DNA of 64,000 nucleotides from Terriglobia bacterium (GCA_009841225.1 VXMF01000055.1:117400-181399), one strand, 5' to 3'. Counted from the stretch's first letter, positions 43,018 through 52,953 are shown. Numbers and translations are program-made. Notes: generated from the sequence alone by a model not told the origin.

Positions 43018-44856
43018 ATGCCGATAGACATAAGACTTGCTTGTGGAATGGTTGCCTGCTCGCTCGTCGCGGGCACCGCGCAAGGCGCACAGATAATCCG
43101 CGAGTCACTATCAACGAACCTGGTGAGCGCAGGCGCAGTCGAGTACGCGATTCTGCTCCCTGACAGCTACTCTCCCGACGGCGAGCGATTTCCGCTCCTG
43201 TTGCTGCTGCATGGCGCGGGCGGCGACCGGGAGAAGATTGCACGGATCGAGCCACAGATCAGCGAGATGTGGGCCTCGAACGAGCTTCCGCGCATGGTGG
43301 TCGTGACCCCATCGGTTGCGGCCGGCTCGATCTACTTGGACAGCTTTGACGGCAAGGAGCGCTGGGAATCCTTCCTAATGGACGAGTTCCTGCCACACCT
43401 GCGGGCTCGATATCGCGTCAGCCGTGAGCGCGAGACGACGATGGTGAGCGGGGGCTCGATGGGCGGAAACGGCAGCTTGCGGCTCGGTTTCAAGTATCCC
43501 GAGACCTTCGGAGCTGTAGCCGCGATGCAACCCGCTGTATGGCCTGGCGTGACTTGGGACCAAGTGCCGGATCGCAACAAGATCCGCCCTCCGGAGCGCA
43601 TTGCGAATCTGTTCGGCGACCCGTTCGACGACAAGCGCTTCCTGCGGGAGAATCCTGCATCGATTGTTGAGCGAGACCCGTCGCGACTTCTGGGCTCGGC
43701 GATCTACATCGAGGTCGGCGAGCACGACGGCTTCGGATTCGTCGAGGGTTCAGACTTCATGCATCGCCTGCTCTGGCGTCATCGCATCCCGCACGAATTC
43801 CGTCTGGTGCGATGGGCGGATCACGTCGGCAGCACGATGGTGGAGCGATCCCGAGATCGCTTCCGCTTCCTAGCGCGCTATCTGGAACAACCGACCGCTC
43901 CCGAGCCAGCGGTCGAGAGGTTCCGCGAGCGCATGGCGGAGCGTCATCGATCGAGAGGATTGGAACCGTTCGGATTCTGGCCGAACTCGACACTGCGTTC
44001 CTATGACGCAGGAGACGGCCTTGAGAGCTTGCGAGCTGTTCGGGATTCCAGGGAGGTTCGAGCCGAGCGCGGGGTCATCCGCATTGCCGATGTCCCTTAT
44101 GCGAGAAATCCTGAGACTGACCCGCTGAGGCAAAGCATGGACATCTATATCCGGGAGGGGCTGACCGACGCACCTGTCGTCTTGTATGTGCATGGCGGCG
44201 GGTGGGTCCGCGGCGATAAGGCAAGAGCCTTGTTCAAGCCGGCGTATCTGGTTCCGAAAGGATACCTGTTCGCTTCAATGAACTATCGCTTCCATCCCGA
44301 AGCGAGCCTGGCAGAAATGGCAGCGGACGTCGCTTCGGCCGCGGTCTGGCTCAAGCAGCACGCATCAAAGTACGGAGGCGATGGGGCGAGAATCACATTG
44401 ATGGGACATTCTGCCGGAGGACACCTAGTTGCCTTGGTGGGTTCGAATCAGATCTTCATGGAAGGGGCTGGGGGATCGTTGAGCGACCTCTCCGGTGTGG
44501 TCGTGATCGACTCTGCAATGCTCAACGTGCCGGACCGCATGAAAACGGCCGGGCAGTCCCAAATCGGCGTGTTCGGCAGTGCGCCGAAAGGATGGGTCCC
44601 TGTGTCGCCCTGGCACCACGTCGAAGCAGGAAAGGGCATACCGCCGTATCTCCTGTTTACCTCCGACGGCCGAGCGGTCTCGCAAGAACAAGCCGCCATG
44701 TTAGCCGCCAAGTTGGAGCGGCATGGCATCGAAGCGTTGTCCCATGAGGGAAAGGGGCGAGCTCATACTCCTCTAGACACATACATGGGAGTAGACGGGG
44801 ACGCGAGCACCGGCATCCTCCTGAATTTCTTGCGCCGGCATGCGGACACGCACTAG
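43018..44856 (+). CDS. Two-domain secreted esterase: feruloyl/PHB-esterase-like plus HSL-like alpha/beta-hydrolase
   Basis: A 612-residue protein with a signal peptide (to about AQG, residue 23). Domain 1 (~25-285) is an Esterase_D-like hydrolase: LLLHGAGGDREK, nucleophile S147 in SGGSMGG, D237 in GEHDGFG and H269 in WADHV. Domain 2 (~345-610) is an HSL/BD-FAE-like esterase: HGGGW (392-396), nucleophile S465 in MGHSAGGH, then TSDGRAV and GKGRAHTPL for the acid and histidine. Both triads look intact, so it may be a bifunctional deacylase. GGAG lies 6 nt before the ATG at 43018; an earlier in-frame start at 42958 adds no signal. Confidence 0.85.
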   Translation: MPIDIRLACGMVACSLVAGTAQGAQIIRESLSTNLVSAGAVEYAILLPDSYSPDGERFPLLLLLHGAGGDREKIARIEPQISEMWASNELPRMVVVTPSVAAGSIYLDSFDGKERWESFLMDEFLPHLRARYRVSRERETTMVSGGSMGGNGSLRLGFKYPETFGAVAAMQPAVWPGVTWDQVPDRNKIRPPERIANLFGDPFDDKRFLRENPASIVERDPSRLLGSAIYIEVGEHDGFGFVEGSDFMHRLLWRHRIPHEFRLVRWADHVGSTMVERSRDRFRFLARYLEQPTAPEPAVERFRERMAERHRSRGLEPFGFWPNSTLRSYDAGDGLESLRAVRDSREVRAERGVIRIADVPYARNPETDPLRQSMDIYIREGLTDAPVVLYVHGGGWVRGDKARALFKPAYLVPKGYLFASMNYRFHPEASLAEMAADVASAAVWLKQHASKYGGDGARITLMGHSAGGHLVALVGSNQIFMEGAGGSLSDLSGVVVIDSAMLNVPDRMKTAGQSQIGVFGSAPKGWVPVSPWHHVEAGKGIPPYLLFTSDGRAVSQEQAAMLAAKLERHGIEALSHEGKGRAHTPLDTYMGVDGDASTGILLNFLRRHADTH

Positions 44857-45267
44857 CGATCCTCGCGCCAAAGTTCCCTGCGGCGCGGGCAGGGGCAATC
44901 GCGTTGCGCCGGACCGGTCGATACAGTGCGGGCAGTTGCACAACCCCGGGGAGGACCCAGGCAAACGGCGGAATCTGAATCCGAGCAGTCGGAGCGTATC
45001 GCGGCGATGCTGCAACTCCGGCGCTGGATCCGGACCGCGCTGGCAGTCGCTGGCGCGCGATATTACAGAGGCTTTGCAAGCCAGACTAATCCTGCAAGGC
45101 AAAGGGTTTAGAGGAGCTCGCACTCAAGATGGCCGGGACCAGCGGCCGGGCCGTCACTCCACGGGTAACCGGCAGGCTCGCCTAGCGTCTTAGTCAGGCA
45201 AGGAGGCAGGCTGGCAGCCGACAGTCATCGCCCCCGCCGCAGCAGCGATTTCTACCAGGAGGCAAGC
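44857..45267. other. Intergenic region
   Basis: About 410 bases with no supported gene. It includes 45153-45172, a near match to 674-693. GGAGGCAAGC immediately before 45268 is the ribosome site of the next gene. Confidence 0.4.
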
Positions 45268-45987
45268 ATGCAGGAACCATTCCAGTCCTCAACTTCACGG
45301 CGCGCGTTCGCGAGGACCGTGGCAGCTGCCTCGGCCTTCTACACGGTTCCGGGGCTCTTCGCAGAGCAGCTCGCATTGACCCCCACCGTGACGGAGGGCC
45401 CGTACTATCCGGACGAGATGCCGCTGGACACGGACAACGACCTACTGATCATCAACGACGCCGCGACGCCTTCCTTGGGCCAGATCGCGCATGTGACCGG
45501 GAAGGTAATGACTACGGCCGGCGAGCCCGTGCGGAACGCGACGGTGGAAATCTGGCAGGTGGACGCGAACGGCGTCTACATTCATAGCGCCGCGCCGGGC
45601 AAGGATCGTCGGGATTCGAATTTCCAAGGCTTCGGACGCTTCGAGACCGGCTCTTCCGGGGAATACCGGTTCCGGACGATCAAACCCGTGCGCTATAGCT
45701 TCGGCACGGGGCGGGTCCCGCACATCCACTACGCCGTCAACCTGAGTGGCCGCCGAGTTCTGACGACGCAACTCTTCCTCAAGGACCATGACGGCAACGA
45801 GGCCGACCGCGTGATCCGGCAGGCAGCACGTTCCGGGGAACCCTCGTCGCTGTTTGTGGATTTCGATCCTGTGCCGGGCTCCAAGATCGGGGAGGTCACC
45901 ACGGTCTTCGACCTCGTCATCGACCCGGATGCGGGGCCTAGCTCCCGCAGGGGGTTCGGTCGGGGCCGGTTCGGACGGCGCGGCTAG
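45268..45987 (+). CDS. Tat-exported intradiol ring-cleavage dioxygenase-like protein
   Basis: A 239-residue protein with a twin-arginine signal (SRRAFARTVAAAS). The beta-sandwich resembles protocatechuate/catechol dioxygenases: WQVDANGVY (Y104), EYRFRTIKPVRY (Y143) and VPHIHYAV (H152, H154) give a Tyr2His2 iron site with near-family spacing. Secreted homologues exist whose substrates are uncharacterised. The C-terminus is Gly/Arg-rich (GFGRGRFGRRG). A strong Shine-Dalgarno (AGGAGG) fixes the start. Confidence 0.85.
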   Translation: MQEPFQSSTSRRAFARTVAAASAFYTVPGLFAEQLALTPTVTEGPYYPDEMPLDTDNDLLIINDAATPSLGQIAHVTGKVMTTAGEPVRNATVEIWQVDANGVYIHSAAPGKDRRDSNFQGFGRFETGSSGEYRFRTIKPVRYSFGTGRVPHIHYAVNLSGRRVLTTQLFLKDHDGNEADRVIRQAARSGEPSSLFVDFDPVPGSKIGEVTTVFDLVIDPDAGPSSRRGFGRGRFGRRG

Positions 45988-46177
45988 CAATCCCTGCCGA
46001 CATTGCCGGGTCGCGGGCAAGAGATCTAGGCTTGCTCGCGACGGCTCCCGGGCCGTCGATCAAGATCCTGTCCGATCCTGCACCGGCTCCGTCAGACGGT
46101 GCCCACTTGTGCCACTGAGCCGGCTCCGACGGGCGTTCTAACGGACCCGTTGGAGTAGGCTTAGGGAGGCAAGCCCT

Positions 46178-47539
46178 ATGCGAATCGCTCTTGTCCTGCT
46201 CGCTTTCGCCGCGTGGTCGACCGCCCACGCCGCGCCGAATCTGGTCGTGTTCCTGACCGATGATCTGGGCGGCAGGGACACCAGCGTGTACGGCTCGCGC
46301 GACGTGCGTACGCCCAACATCGAGCGGCTGGCGGCCATGGGGATGACCTTCGAGAACGCCTTCATCGCGTCGCCGGCGTGCGCGCCAAGCCGCGCGGCCC
46401 TGCTGACAGGCCTGATGCCCGCACGCAACGGCGCAGAGGCGAATCACACCTACCCTCATCCCGGCACGGCATACCTCACCGAATCGCTCCACGGCCTGGG
46501 CTATGAGATCGCAGCGTTCGGCAAAGTGGCGCACGGCGAGGCCAAGCCTGAATATGGCTTCGACTTCTACTCCAGACCACGCGTCGGACTGGCAAACAAC
46601 GTCGCGGAATATTTCGAGGAGCGCTCCTCAGACAGCCCGCTCTGCCTATTGGTCGGCGACAGGCGCCCTCACGTGCCTTGGACCGAGGACAACATCTACA
46701 AGCCGGAGGATGCCAGCCTGCCGCCATATTTCGTCGACACGCCCGAGACCCGAGAGCACCGCGCGCGGTACTACTCCGACATCACCGGGCTGGACAGCGA
46801 GTTCGGACGGGTGATGGAATTGGCCACGAAGGAGCTGGGCGAAGACATTATCTTCGTGTTCACCAGCGACCACGGCGGCCAGTGGCCGTTCGGAAAGTGG
46901 AACCTCTACGACCACGGCATCCGGGTTCCGTTGATCGTGGCTTGGAAAGGCCGGATCGAGGCGGGGACACGAACCGACGCGATGGTGAGCTGGATCGACT
47001 TGCTGCCAACTCTTATCGATCTGGCGGGTGGCGAAGTTCCGTCCGGCATCGACGGGCGCTCGTTCGCCTCCGTGCTCGATGGCCGATCGGGAGAGCACCG
47101 GCAAGAGATCTTCACCACCCACAGCGGCGATGGCGTCTACAACGTGTATCCGATCCGCAGCATCCGCACGAAGCGCTACAAGTACATCCTCAACCTGCTG
47201 CCCGACCACATCCACACGAATCACTCCGACATCCTACGTAAGGACGGGGCAGGCGCGTACTGGCATTCTTGGGACCGTGCCGCCATGAACGACGGCGAGG
47301 CTGCCGCGATCGTCCAGCGGTATTTTCAACGCCCGGCACACGAGCTGTACGACCTCGAGACCGACCCTCTAGAACAGACCAACCTCGCGGAGCGCCCCGA
47401 GAGTCACTCGCTCCTGGCCCGACTGCGGGAACGGCTCGAGAGTTGGATGGACGAGCAGGGTGACAAGAAGACCGTGTTCAATACGCCGTATCCGGCGTCC
47501 GGGCCCAGGCCAAACGCGGAAACCGTACAGCGAAACTAG
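46178..47539 (+). CDS. Secreted sulfatase (type I, Cys-type)
   Basis: A 453-residue sulfatase. The formylglycine motif CAPSRAALLTGL has its cysteine at 68; VVFLTDDLGGRD supplies the metal aspartates, AFGKVAHG and FTSDHGGQWPFGKW the remainder. Signal peptide MRIALVLLAFAAWSTAHAA. Strong Shine-Dalgarno (AGGGAGG) upstream. The ending has an ELYDLETDPLEQTNLAE segment typical of the family. It precedes the FG-GAP protein by 278 bases on the same strand. Confidence 0.93.
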   Translation: MRIALVLLAFAAWSTAHAAPNLVVFLTDDLGGRDTSVYGSRDVRTPNIERLAAMGMTFENAFIASPACAPSRAALLTGLMPARNGAEANHTYPHPGTAYLTESLHGLGYEIAAFGKVAHGEAKPEYGFDFYSRPRVGLANNVAEYFEERSSDSPLCLLVGDRRPHVPWTEDNIYKPEDASLPPYFVDTPETREHRARYYSDITGLDSEFGRVMELATKELGEDIIFVFTSDHGGQWPFGKWNLYDHGIRVPLIVAWKGRIEAGTRTDAMVSWIDLLPTLIDLAGGEVPSGIDGRSFASVLDGRSGEHRQEIFTTHSGDGVYNVYPIRSIRTKRYKYILNLLPDHIHTNHSDILRKDGAGAYWHSWDRAAMNDGEAAAIVQRYFQRPAHELYDLETDPLEQTNLAERPESHSLLARLRERLESWMDEQGDKKTVFNTPYPASGPRPNAETVQRN

Positions 47540-47817
47540 GGTTGCCGACTCGGCCCCGCACTTACCCGACGCTCCGGGTGTCCGCGCACCCTCCTGCGGC
47601 ACCGGCTGACTCTAGACCCACAGGCCCCGCTACGCCAGAATCGTTCGCAGCCGCGACCAGATCCCGTGCAAGGCACCGGTTCCGACCCATCGCGAAGCCT
47701 GCCCGAACTCGATGGGTGCGCGGGGTCGAGCGCTTCGCTCTATTGCCGTGCATGTGGCGATTTCGCAAGAACGGCTCGCGCGGATTTCCTTTGGTGTGTT
47801 CCAATTTGTTAGGTTCC

Positions 47818-49257
47818 ATGCAACGCTCTCAAATTGCCGCCGTCTTCTCCGCCCTGCTGGCCATCGCGTGCATTCATTGCGGCGCCGAACAGACCTCTAG
47901 TCCGCAACTAGTGGCAGACACGCTGACAAGCGCCCAAGCGGCTGACGGCAACTTCATCTCCTGGCGCGAACACGTGATCGACGATCTGGCTACCGGCGGC
48001 GTAGCCATCGCGGGCAGCGATGGGCTGGAGATGGCCGACCTAGACAAGGACGGGCACGAAGATGTCGTGTCGGTGCATGAATCCGACACGGAGTACGACG
48101 GCGTGGCCGACGGGCATATCCGCTTGGCATTCGGATCGGAAGATCCGGACACGTGGACGCTGGTAACGCTGGCCGAAGGCGAGGAGGCAGGCGCCGCCGA
48201 GGATGTCTCGGTCGCCGATCTAAACGGCGATGGTTTCCCCGACGTGATCGCGTCCTGCGAATTCGCGCACCTGATCTATTTCCAGAATCCCGGGAAAGAT
48301 GCACGCACCGCCCGCTGGGAGCGCATCATACCCTCTGTTGCCAGCAACAGAGGGTCGTATATCCGGGTGTTTTTTGCAGATCTCAATGGCGACGGGAAAC
48401 CTGAAGTGGTCGCGCCGAACAAGGGCAGCCAGTCAGGCCCGGCCAGCGATGCCACTGCACGAGCGATCAGTTGGTACGAGGTTACAGGCGACCCGCTCGA
48501 CGACAACTCTTGGAAGGAGCACGTCCTGACAAAGGTGGCCGTTCCGATCAACTCGCGTCCGGTGGATCTGGACGCCGACGGCGACCTCGACATACTGGCG
48601 GGATCCCGAGGTGAAGCCCGCATCTTCTGGTTCGAGAACCTTGGCAAGCCGGAGATCGAGTTCGAAGAACACTCGATCGAGATCGCGCCGCCCGCTGGGT
48701 ACGGGACTCCATCTATGACCGGCTTCATGTTCGCCTTTCTCGACGTCAACGCGGACTCGCGCCTCGACGTGCTGCTCAGCGAAGGCAGGAACAACGTCGT
48801 GTGGCTGGAGCAACCTGAATCTGCTGGAGAGCCGTGGCCGTTGCACCGGATCGGCAGCATGAAGCCCGACTCGTCCACGGGGCTTACCCTGGCTGACATC
48901 GATGGCGATGGCGACCAAGACCTCTACTCCGGCAGCTACAGCCGGGGGCCGCGCGACAGGGACGGCGAGGAAGTCACCGTGAATGACCCGTTGGGACGCT
49001 TGGCCTGGTTCGAAAACCCGGGCGAAGCCACCGGTGAGTGGACGCGGCACGACATTTCGCGCCGCAAGCGCGGAATGTTTGACATGGCCGTGGCCCGGGA
49101 TCTTGATGGGGACGGCGACGTGGACTTCGTGGGCACTCGCGGAAACAGCCTCCCCTACGACGGCGTGTACTGGCTGGAACAGACCCGCACGGAAGGCCCG
49201 GCGGCGTCCTTTGTCCCCGCGCGGGACACGGACAGCGAGGAAATGCCCCTCCCATAG
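47818..49257 (+). CDS. Secreted FG-GAP/VCBS-repeat protein
   Basis: A 479-residue beta-propeller-like protein with a lipoprotein-type signal (ALLAIACIHC). At least six calcium-binding DxDxDG-type loops occur, including DLDKDGHED, DLNGDGFPD, DLNGDGKPE, DLDADGDLD, DIDGDGDQD and DLDGDGDVD. Such proteins bind or present ligands outside the cell. The ATG at 47818 starts the signal; the frame upstream to 47542 is Pro/Arg-rich and probably non-coding. It sits between a sulfatase and glpK on the same strand and could be a glycan-binding partner (inference). Confidence 0.85.
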   Translation: MQRSQIAAVFSALLAIACIHCGAEQTSSPQLVADTLTSAQAADGNFISWREHVIDDLATGGVAIAGSDGLEMADLDKDGHEDVVSVHESDTEYDGVADGHIRLAFGSEDPDTWTLVTLAEGEEAGAAEDVSVADLNGDGFPDVIASCEFAHLIYFQNPGKDARTARWERIIPSVASNRGSYIRVFFADLNGDGKPEVVAPNKGSQSGPASDATARAISWYEVTGDPLDDNSWKEHVLTKVAVPINSRPVDLDADGDLDILAGSRGEARIFWFENLGKPEIEFEEHSIEIAPPAGYGTPSMTGFMFAFLDVNADSRLDVLLSEGRNNVVWLEQPESAGEPWPLHRIGSMKPDSSTGLTLADIDGDGDQDLYSGSYSRGPRDRDGEEVTVNDPLGRLAWFENPGEATGEWTRHDISRRKRGMFDMAVARDLDGDGDVDFVGTRGNSLPYDGVYWLEQTRTEGPAASFVPARDTDSEEMPLP

Positions 49258-49329
49258 CTACCGACTCAATCCCAGGGCTTCGAACGCGGACTTCGACCGC
49301 TGGGACTGCATTTGCCAAGATCAATAGCG

Positions 49330-50805
49330 ATGTCCGAATACGTACTAGCCCTAGACGAGGGCACAAGCAGCGCCCGCGCTATCGCGTTCGACCGCGAGGC
49401 GCGCGCCAGGGCGGTAGCGCAACAGCCGTTTGAGAGCAAGTTTCCGCACAGCGGCTGGGTAGAACAGGATCCAACTGCCATCTGGCGGGTCCAACTGCAG
49501 GCAGCCAGCGAAGTTGCAGAACAGTGCGGCGGCTGGGGGCAGATGTCCGCCATCGGCATCACCAATCAACGCGAGACCACGATCGTCTGGGATCGCACGA
49601 CGGGCGAGCCGATTGGTCCCGCCATCGTATGGCAGTGCAGGCGGACATCCTCTGCGTGCAGTGAGCTATCGGACGCAGGCCATGCGCGAGCTGTTACCGA
49701 ACGCACCGGGCTCGTACTGGACCCGTACTTCTCCGGCACCAAGATCGCCTGGCTGCTGGACAACGTGCCGACTGCCAGGCAAAGGGCCGAGGATGGCGAG
49801 CTGGCATTCGGAACGGTCGACTCTTGGCTGGTGTACCAGCTGACGAACGGCACGACTCATGTCATCGACCGCACCAATGCCTCGCGAACGCTGCTGATGA
49901 ACCTGCGTTCCGGAAACTGGGATTCGGAAATGCTCTCGTTGCTCGGAGTGCCGGGCGCGATGCTACCGACCATCGTGCCCTCGTGCGGCGCGATGGCGAC
50001 AACGTCCTCCGAAGTGATCGGTGCCGAGATTCCGATCTCAGGCATCGCCGGTGACCAGCAGGCGGCGCTATTCGGGCAGGCCTGCTTTCGCCCTGGTCTA
50101 GTCAAGAACACCTACGGCACCGGCTGCTTCGCCCTGATGCACACCGGAGCAGAGCCGTCCGAGTCTCAGCACAAGCTGCTGTCCACGACTGCCGCTTCGG
50201 CTGCCGGCCGGAACGATTTCGCTCTAGAGGGTGCCATCTTCGTAGCGGGTGCGGTCGTGCAATGGCTGCGCGACGAGCTAGCCCTGATCGATACCGCCGC
50301 TGACTCCCAAGCGGCAGCGCAAGCGGTCGCCGACACGGCCGGCGTGTACATGGTGCCCGCCTTCACGGGCCTTGGGGCTCCCTACTGGAACTCCGAGGCT
50401 CGTGGACTCTTGACGGGGCTGACCCGGGGCGCAACGCGCGAGCATGTCGTGCGCGCCGCATTGGAATCGATTGCGTACCAGACTCGCGACTTGGTGGAGG
50501 CGATGGAATCGGATTGCGGTTCGAAGCTCACAGAGATCCGAGTGGACGGGGGTGCCACCGAAAACGACTTCCTGATGCAGTTCCAAGCCGACATCTTGGG
50601 AGTGCCCGTGGTGCGGCCGGCATACCTAGAGACGACTGCACTCGGTGCCGCCTTTCTCGCGGGGCTGGCGACCGGGTTCTGGAGCGATACCAGCGAGTTG
50701 GAGCATTTCTGGAGCGTTGACCGGACGTTCGAGCCGTCTATGCCGGAATCGCGGCGCGCAGACCTATACGCCGGCTGGAAGTCCGCTGTCCGCAGGGCGC
50801 TCTAG
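49330..50805 (+). CDS. glpK: Glycerol kinase
   Basis: A 491-residue FGGY-family kinase phosphorylating glycerol to glycerol-3-phosphate. LALDEGTSSARAI opens the ATPase fold; GITNQRETTIVWD, AIVWQCRRT, DPYFSGTKIAWLLDN, GIAGDQQAALFGQ, KNTYGTGCF and VDGGATENDFLMQFQADIL follow the GlpK pattern. The ATG at 49330 is chosen; a TTG at 49312 would add six residues. No strong ribosome site. Together with GldA it suggests glycerol use. Confidence 0.95.
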   Translation: MSEYVLALDEGTSSARAIAFDREARARAVAQQPFESKFPHSGWVEQDPTAIWRVQLQAASEVAEQCGGWGQMSAIGITNQRETTIVWDRTTGEPIGPAIVWQCRRTSSACSELSDAGHARAVTERTGLVLDPYFSGTKIAWLLDNVPTARQRAEDGELAFGTVDSWLVYQLTNGTTHVIDRTNASRTLLMNLRSGNWDSEMLSLLGVPGAMLPTIVPSCGAMATTSSEVIGAEIPISGIAGDQQAALFGQACFRPGLVKNTYGTGCFALMHTGAEPSESQHKLLSTTAASAAGRNDFALEGAIFVAGAVVQWLRDELALIDTAADSQAAAQAVADTAGVYMVPAFTGLGAPYWNSEARGLLTGLTRGATREHVVRAALESIAYQTRDLVEAMESDCGSKLTEIRVDGGATENDFLMQFQADILGVPVVRPAYLETTALGAAFLAGLATGFWSDTSELEHFWSVDRTFEPSMPESRRADLYAGWKSAVRRAL

Positions 50806-50825
50806 GCGAGAGCATCCAAGAGCGC

Positions 50826-51959
50826 TCAGCCCGCCACGTATGGTTCGAACGCCTCGGGCCGGATCCTCACTCCCAAGCCAGGCGTGTCGGGCAAGTACCA
50901 ACGCCCGCCCTCTAACCGCACCGGCTTGTCCGCAATGACGTGCCGGAACGGATTCTCGGTCCGGTCGCATTCGATGAGCTTTGACTCGGGAGTGAGTGTA
51001 GACGGGTGCCGTGGGCGGGCGGCGTAGAAGTGCAGTGCGGCCGCCTGGCCGACCGCTGAGCCCCACGCGTGCGGTGTGACATGGACGCCGGTCAACGAGC
51101 CGAGCGTCGCTATCTTGAGACCTTCGGTGATGCCGCCGCAGGCGCACAGATCGGGCTGGGCGAAATCAACGGCCCGCAGCCGGAACCAGCGCTCGAATCC
51201 GAAGCGGGTCGCCTCGCATTCCCCTCCAGCGATAGGGATCGGAGTCTGATTCTTCACCTGCAGGTAGGCCTCCGGATCGAGCGGAGAAACAGGCTCTTCG
51301 AACCAATGGATGCCCAGGCCCTCCACTCGCCGCGCCAACTCAATCGCTTCGGCAGGCATGTAGGCGTGGTTGGCGTCGATGGATAGCTTGACGCCCGAGC
51401 CGAGGGAGCGCCTCACCGCCGCCACCAATTCCGCATCGCGCGCCACGCCGAGGCCAACCTTCATCTTGGCGGCCTGAAACCCTTGATCCAGGCAGTCGCG
51501 GGCCTCGCGCTCCCAGCGCCGCTCCAACGGTTCGTCGCCGCCAAAGTAGAATCCCGTCCAATAGCACTGAATGGATTCCACCGGCGCGGCACCCAACAGC
51601 CGATAGAGAGGTGCCCCGGCGTCCTGCGCTTTGAGGTCCCAGCACGCGATGTCCAGCGCGGAAATCGCGGCCAGCATCACGCCCTTCTGCCCGTAGTCCA
51701 GTGAACGCGCGTACAGCAGTTCCCAGTTCGATTCGACAGCCCGCGGATCTCTTCCGATCAACAGAGTACCGAGGAACTCGCGAATGATCGTAGCGGTCAC
51801 GGCGGCCGGGCCGTATGCCTCGCCCCAGCCCTCGCGGCCATCCTCCGTCGCAAGCCGCACCAGCATGGCTTCCCGCTGCGCGTAGGAGAACTGCGAAAAA
51901 CTGAACGGCTGGCTAAGCGGCGCCCGCAGGTGCCAAGCATCAACGCTACGGACACGCAT
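50826..51959 (-). CDS. Mandelate racemase/muconate lactonizing enzyme family (enolase superfamily)
   Basis: A 377-residue enolase-superfamily enzyme. The KxK acid/base pair is K165-M-K167; metal ligands are D195 (SIDANHAY), E221 (WFEEPVSP) and E247 (GGECEATR), and H297 in VTPHAWGSA may be the second base. Such enzymes dehydrate or racemise sugar acids. The substrate is unknown but fits glycan breakdown. The ATG at 51959 faces the quinone reductase start 25 bp away; upstream open frame to 52115 overlaps that gene and is rejected. Confidence 0.92.
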   Translation of the reverse strand: MRVRSVDAWHLRAPLSQPFSFSQFSYAQREAMLVRLATEDGREGWGEAYGPAAVTATIIREFLGTLLIGRDPRAVESNWELLYARSLDYGQKGVMLAAISALDIACWDLKAQDAGAPLYRLLGAAPVESIQCYWTGFYFGGDEPLERRWEREARDCLDQGFQAAKMKVGLGVARDAELVAAVRRSLGSGVKLSIDANHAYMPAEAIELARRVEGLGIHWFEEPVSPLDPEAYLQVKNQTPIPIAGGECEATRFGFERWFRLRAVDFAQPDLCACGGITEGLKIATLGSLTGVHVTPHAWGSAVGQAAALHFYAARPRHPSTLTPESKLIECDRTENPFRHVIADKPVRLEGGRWYLPDTPGLGVRIRPEAFEPYVAG

Positions 51960-51967
51960 CGAATTGC

Positions 51968-51974
51968 TAGAATA
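51968..51974. promoter_or_regulatory. Overlapping divergent -10 boxes between the MR/MLE and quinone reductase genes
   Basis: TAGAAT on the plus strand (51968-51973) and TATTCT on the minus strand (51974-51969) share five bases. They lie 11 nt and 9 nt from the two ATGs (51985 plus, 51959 minus). With only 25 bp between the start codons, each promoter's upstream part must lie in the other gene, and both transcripts would be leaderless or nearly so. Inference from sequence only. Confidence 0.5.
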
Positions 51975-51984
51975 CCGCTTCGCC

Positions 51985-52953
51985 ATGAAAGCAATCCGTA
52001 TCCACAAGACCGGCGGGCCAGAGGTTCTCGCATACGAAGACGTCCCCACGCCCGAGCCGGGACCGAACGAAGCCGTCGTCAAGATCGAAGCGGCCGGAGT
52101 CAACTTCATTGACATCTACTTCCGCACCGGGCTATACCCCGCAGAGCTTCCGATAACCAACGGTCAGGAGGGCGCGGGCACGGTCAGCGCAGTCGGCGCG
52201 GACGTTTCGACCCTGCAGGAGGGAGACCGGGTGGCCTACACGGGCGTGCATGGCTCGTACGCCGAGTACGCCACGGTGGCCGCTGACCGACTGGTGAAAA
52301 TCCCGGACTCGATCGCAACCAAGACCGCCGCAGCAGCAATGCTGCAGGGCATGACAGCCCACTACTTGACACGGTCCACGTTTACTCTCGGCCCAGACCA
52401 CACCGCGCTCATCCACGCTTGCGCGGGAGGCGTCGGGCTGCTTCTGATCGAGATGGCGAAGAAGTTCGGCGCACGTGTCATCGGCACGTGTTCGACCTCG
52501 GAAAAGGCAGCCAAAGCCAAGGCAGCAGGGGCGGACGAGGTCATCCTGTACACCGAGCAGGACTTCCAAGCGGAATGCCGCCGCCTCACTGGTGGCCAAG
52601 GCGTAGATGTGGTCTACGACTCGGTGGGCCAGTCGACGTGGGACGGGAGCCTGGACAGCCTGAAGCCGCGGGGCATGATGGTGACGTTTGGCAATGCCAG
52701 CGGGCCAGTTCCGCCGCTGGCCCCGCTGGAACTGACGAAGCGCGGCTCGCTGTTCCTGACGCGCCCGTCTCTGTTCGCATATATCTCCAACCGCGAAGAC
52801 CTGATGTGGCGCGCATCCGAGATCTTCCGCTGGATTGAGGACGGCGACCTGAACATCCATGTCGGGGGCGAGTTCGCGCTCAGCGAAGCCGGCGAAGCGC
52901 AATCGCAGCTAGCCGGCAGGAAGACCATGGGCAAACTGCTGCTCATCCCGTAA
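51985..52953 (+). CDS. qor: NADPH:quinone oxidoreductase (zeta-crystallin-like)
   Basis: A 322-residue MDR-superfamily reductase without the catalytic zinc cysteines. MKAIRIHKTGGPEVL, GVNFIDIYFRTGLYP, NGQEGAGTVSAVG, LQGMTAHYL and the nucleotide-binding HACAGGVGLLLIEMAKKFGA match Qor. It reduces quinones with NADPH in the cytosol. The ATG at 51985 is preferred over a TTG at 51964. It is divergent from the enolase-superfamily gene. Confidence 0.92.
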   Translation: MKAIRIHKTGGPEVLAYEDVPTPEPGPNEAVVKIEAAGVNFIDIYFRTGLYPAELPITNGQEGAGTVSAVGADVSTLQEGDRVAYTGVHGSYAEYATVAADRLVKIPDSIATKTAAAAMLQGMTAHYLTRSTFTLGPDHTALIHACAGGVGLLLIEMAKKFGARVIGTCSTSEKAAKAKAAGADEVILYTEQDFQAECRRLTGGQGVDVVYDSVGQSTWDGSLDSLKPRGMMVTFGNASGPVPPLAPLELTKRGSLFLTRPSLFAYISNREDLMWRASEIFRWIEDGDLNIHVGGEFALSEAGEAQSQLAGRKTMGKLLLIP

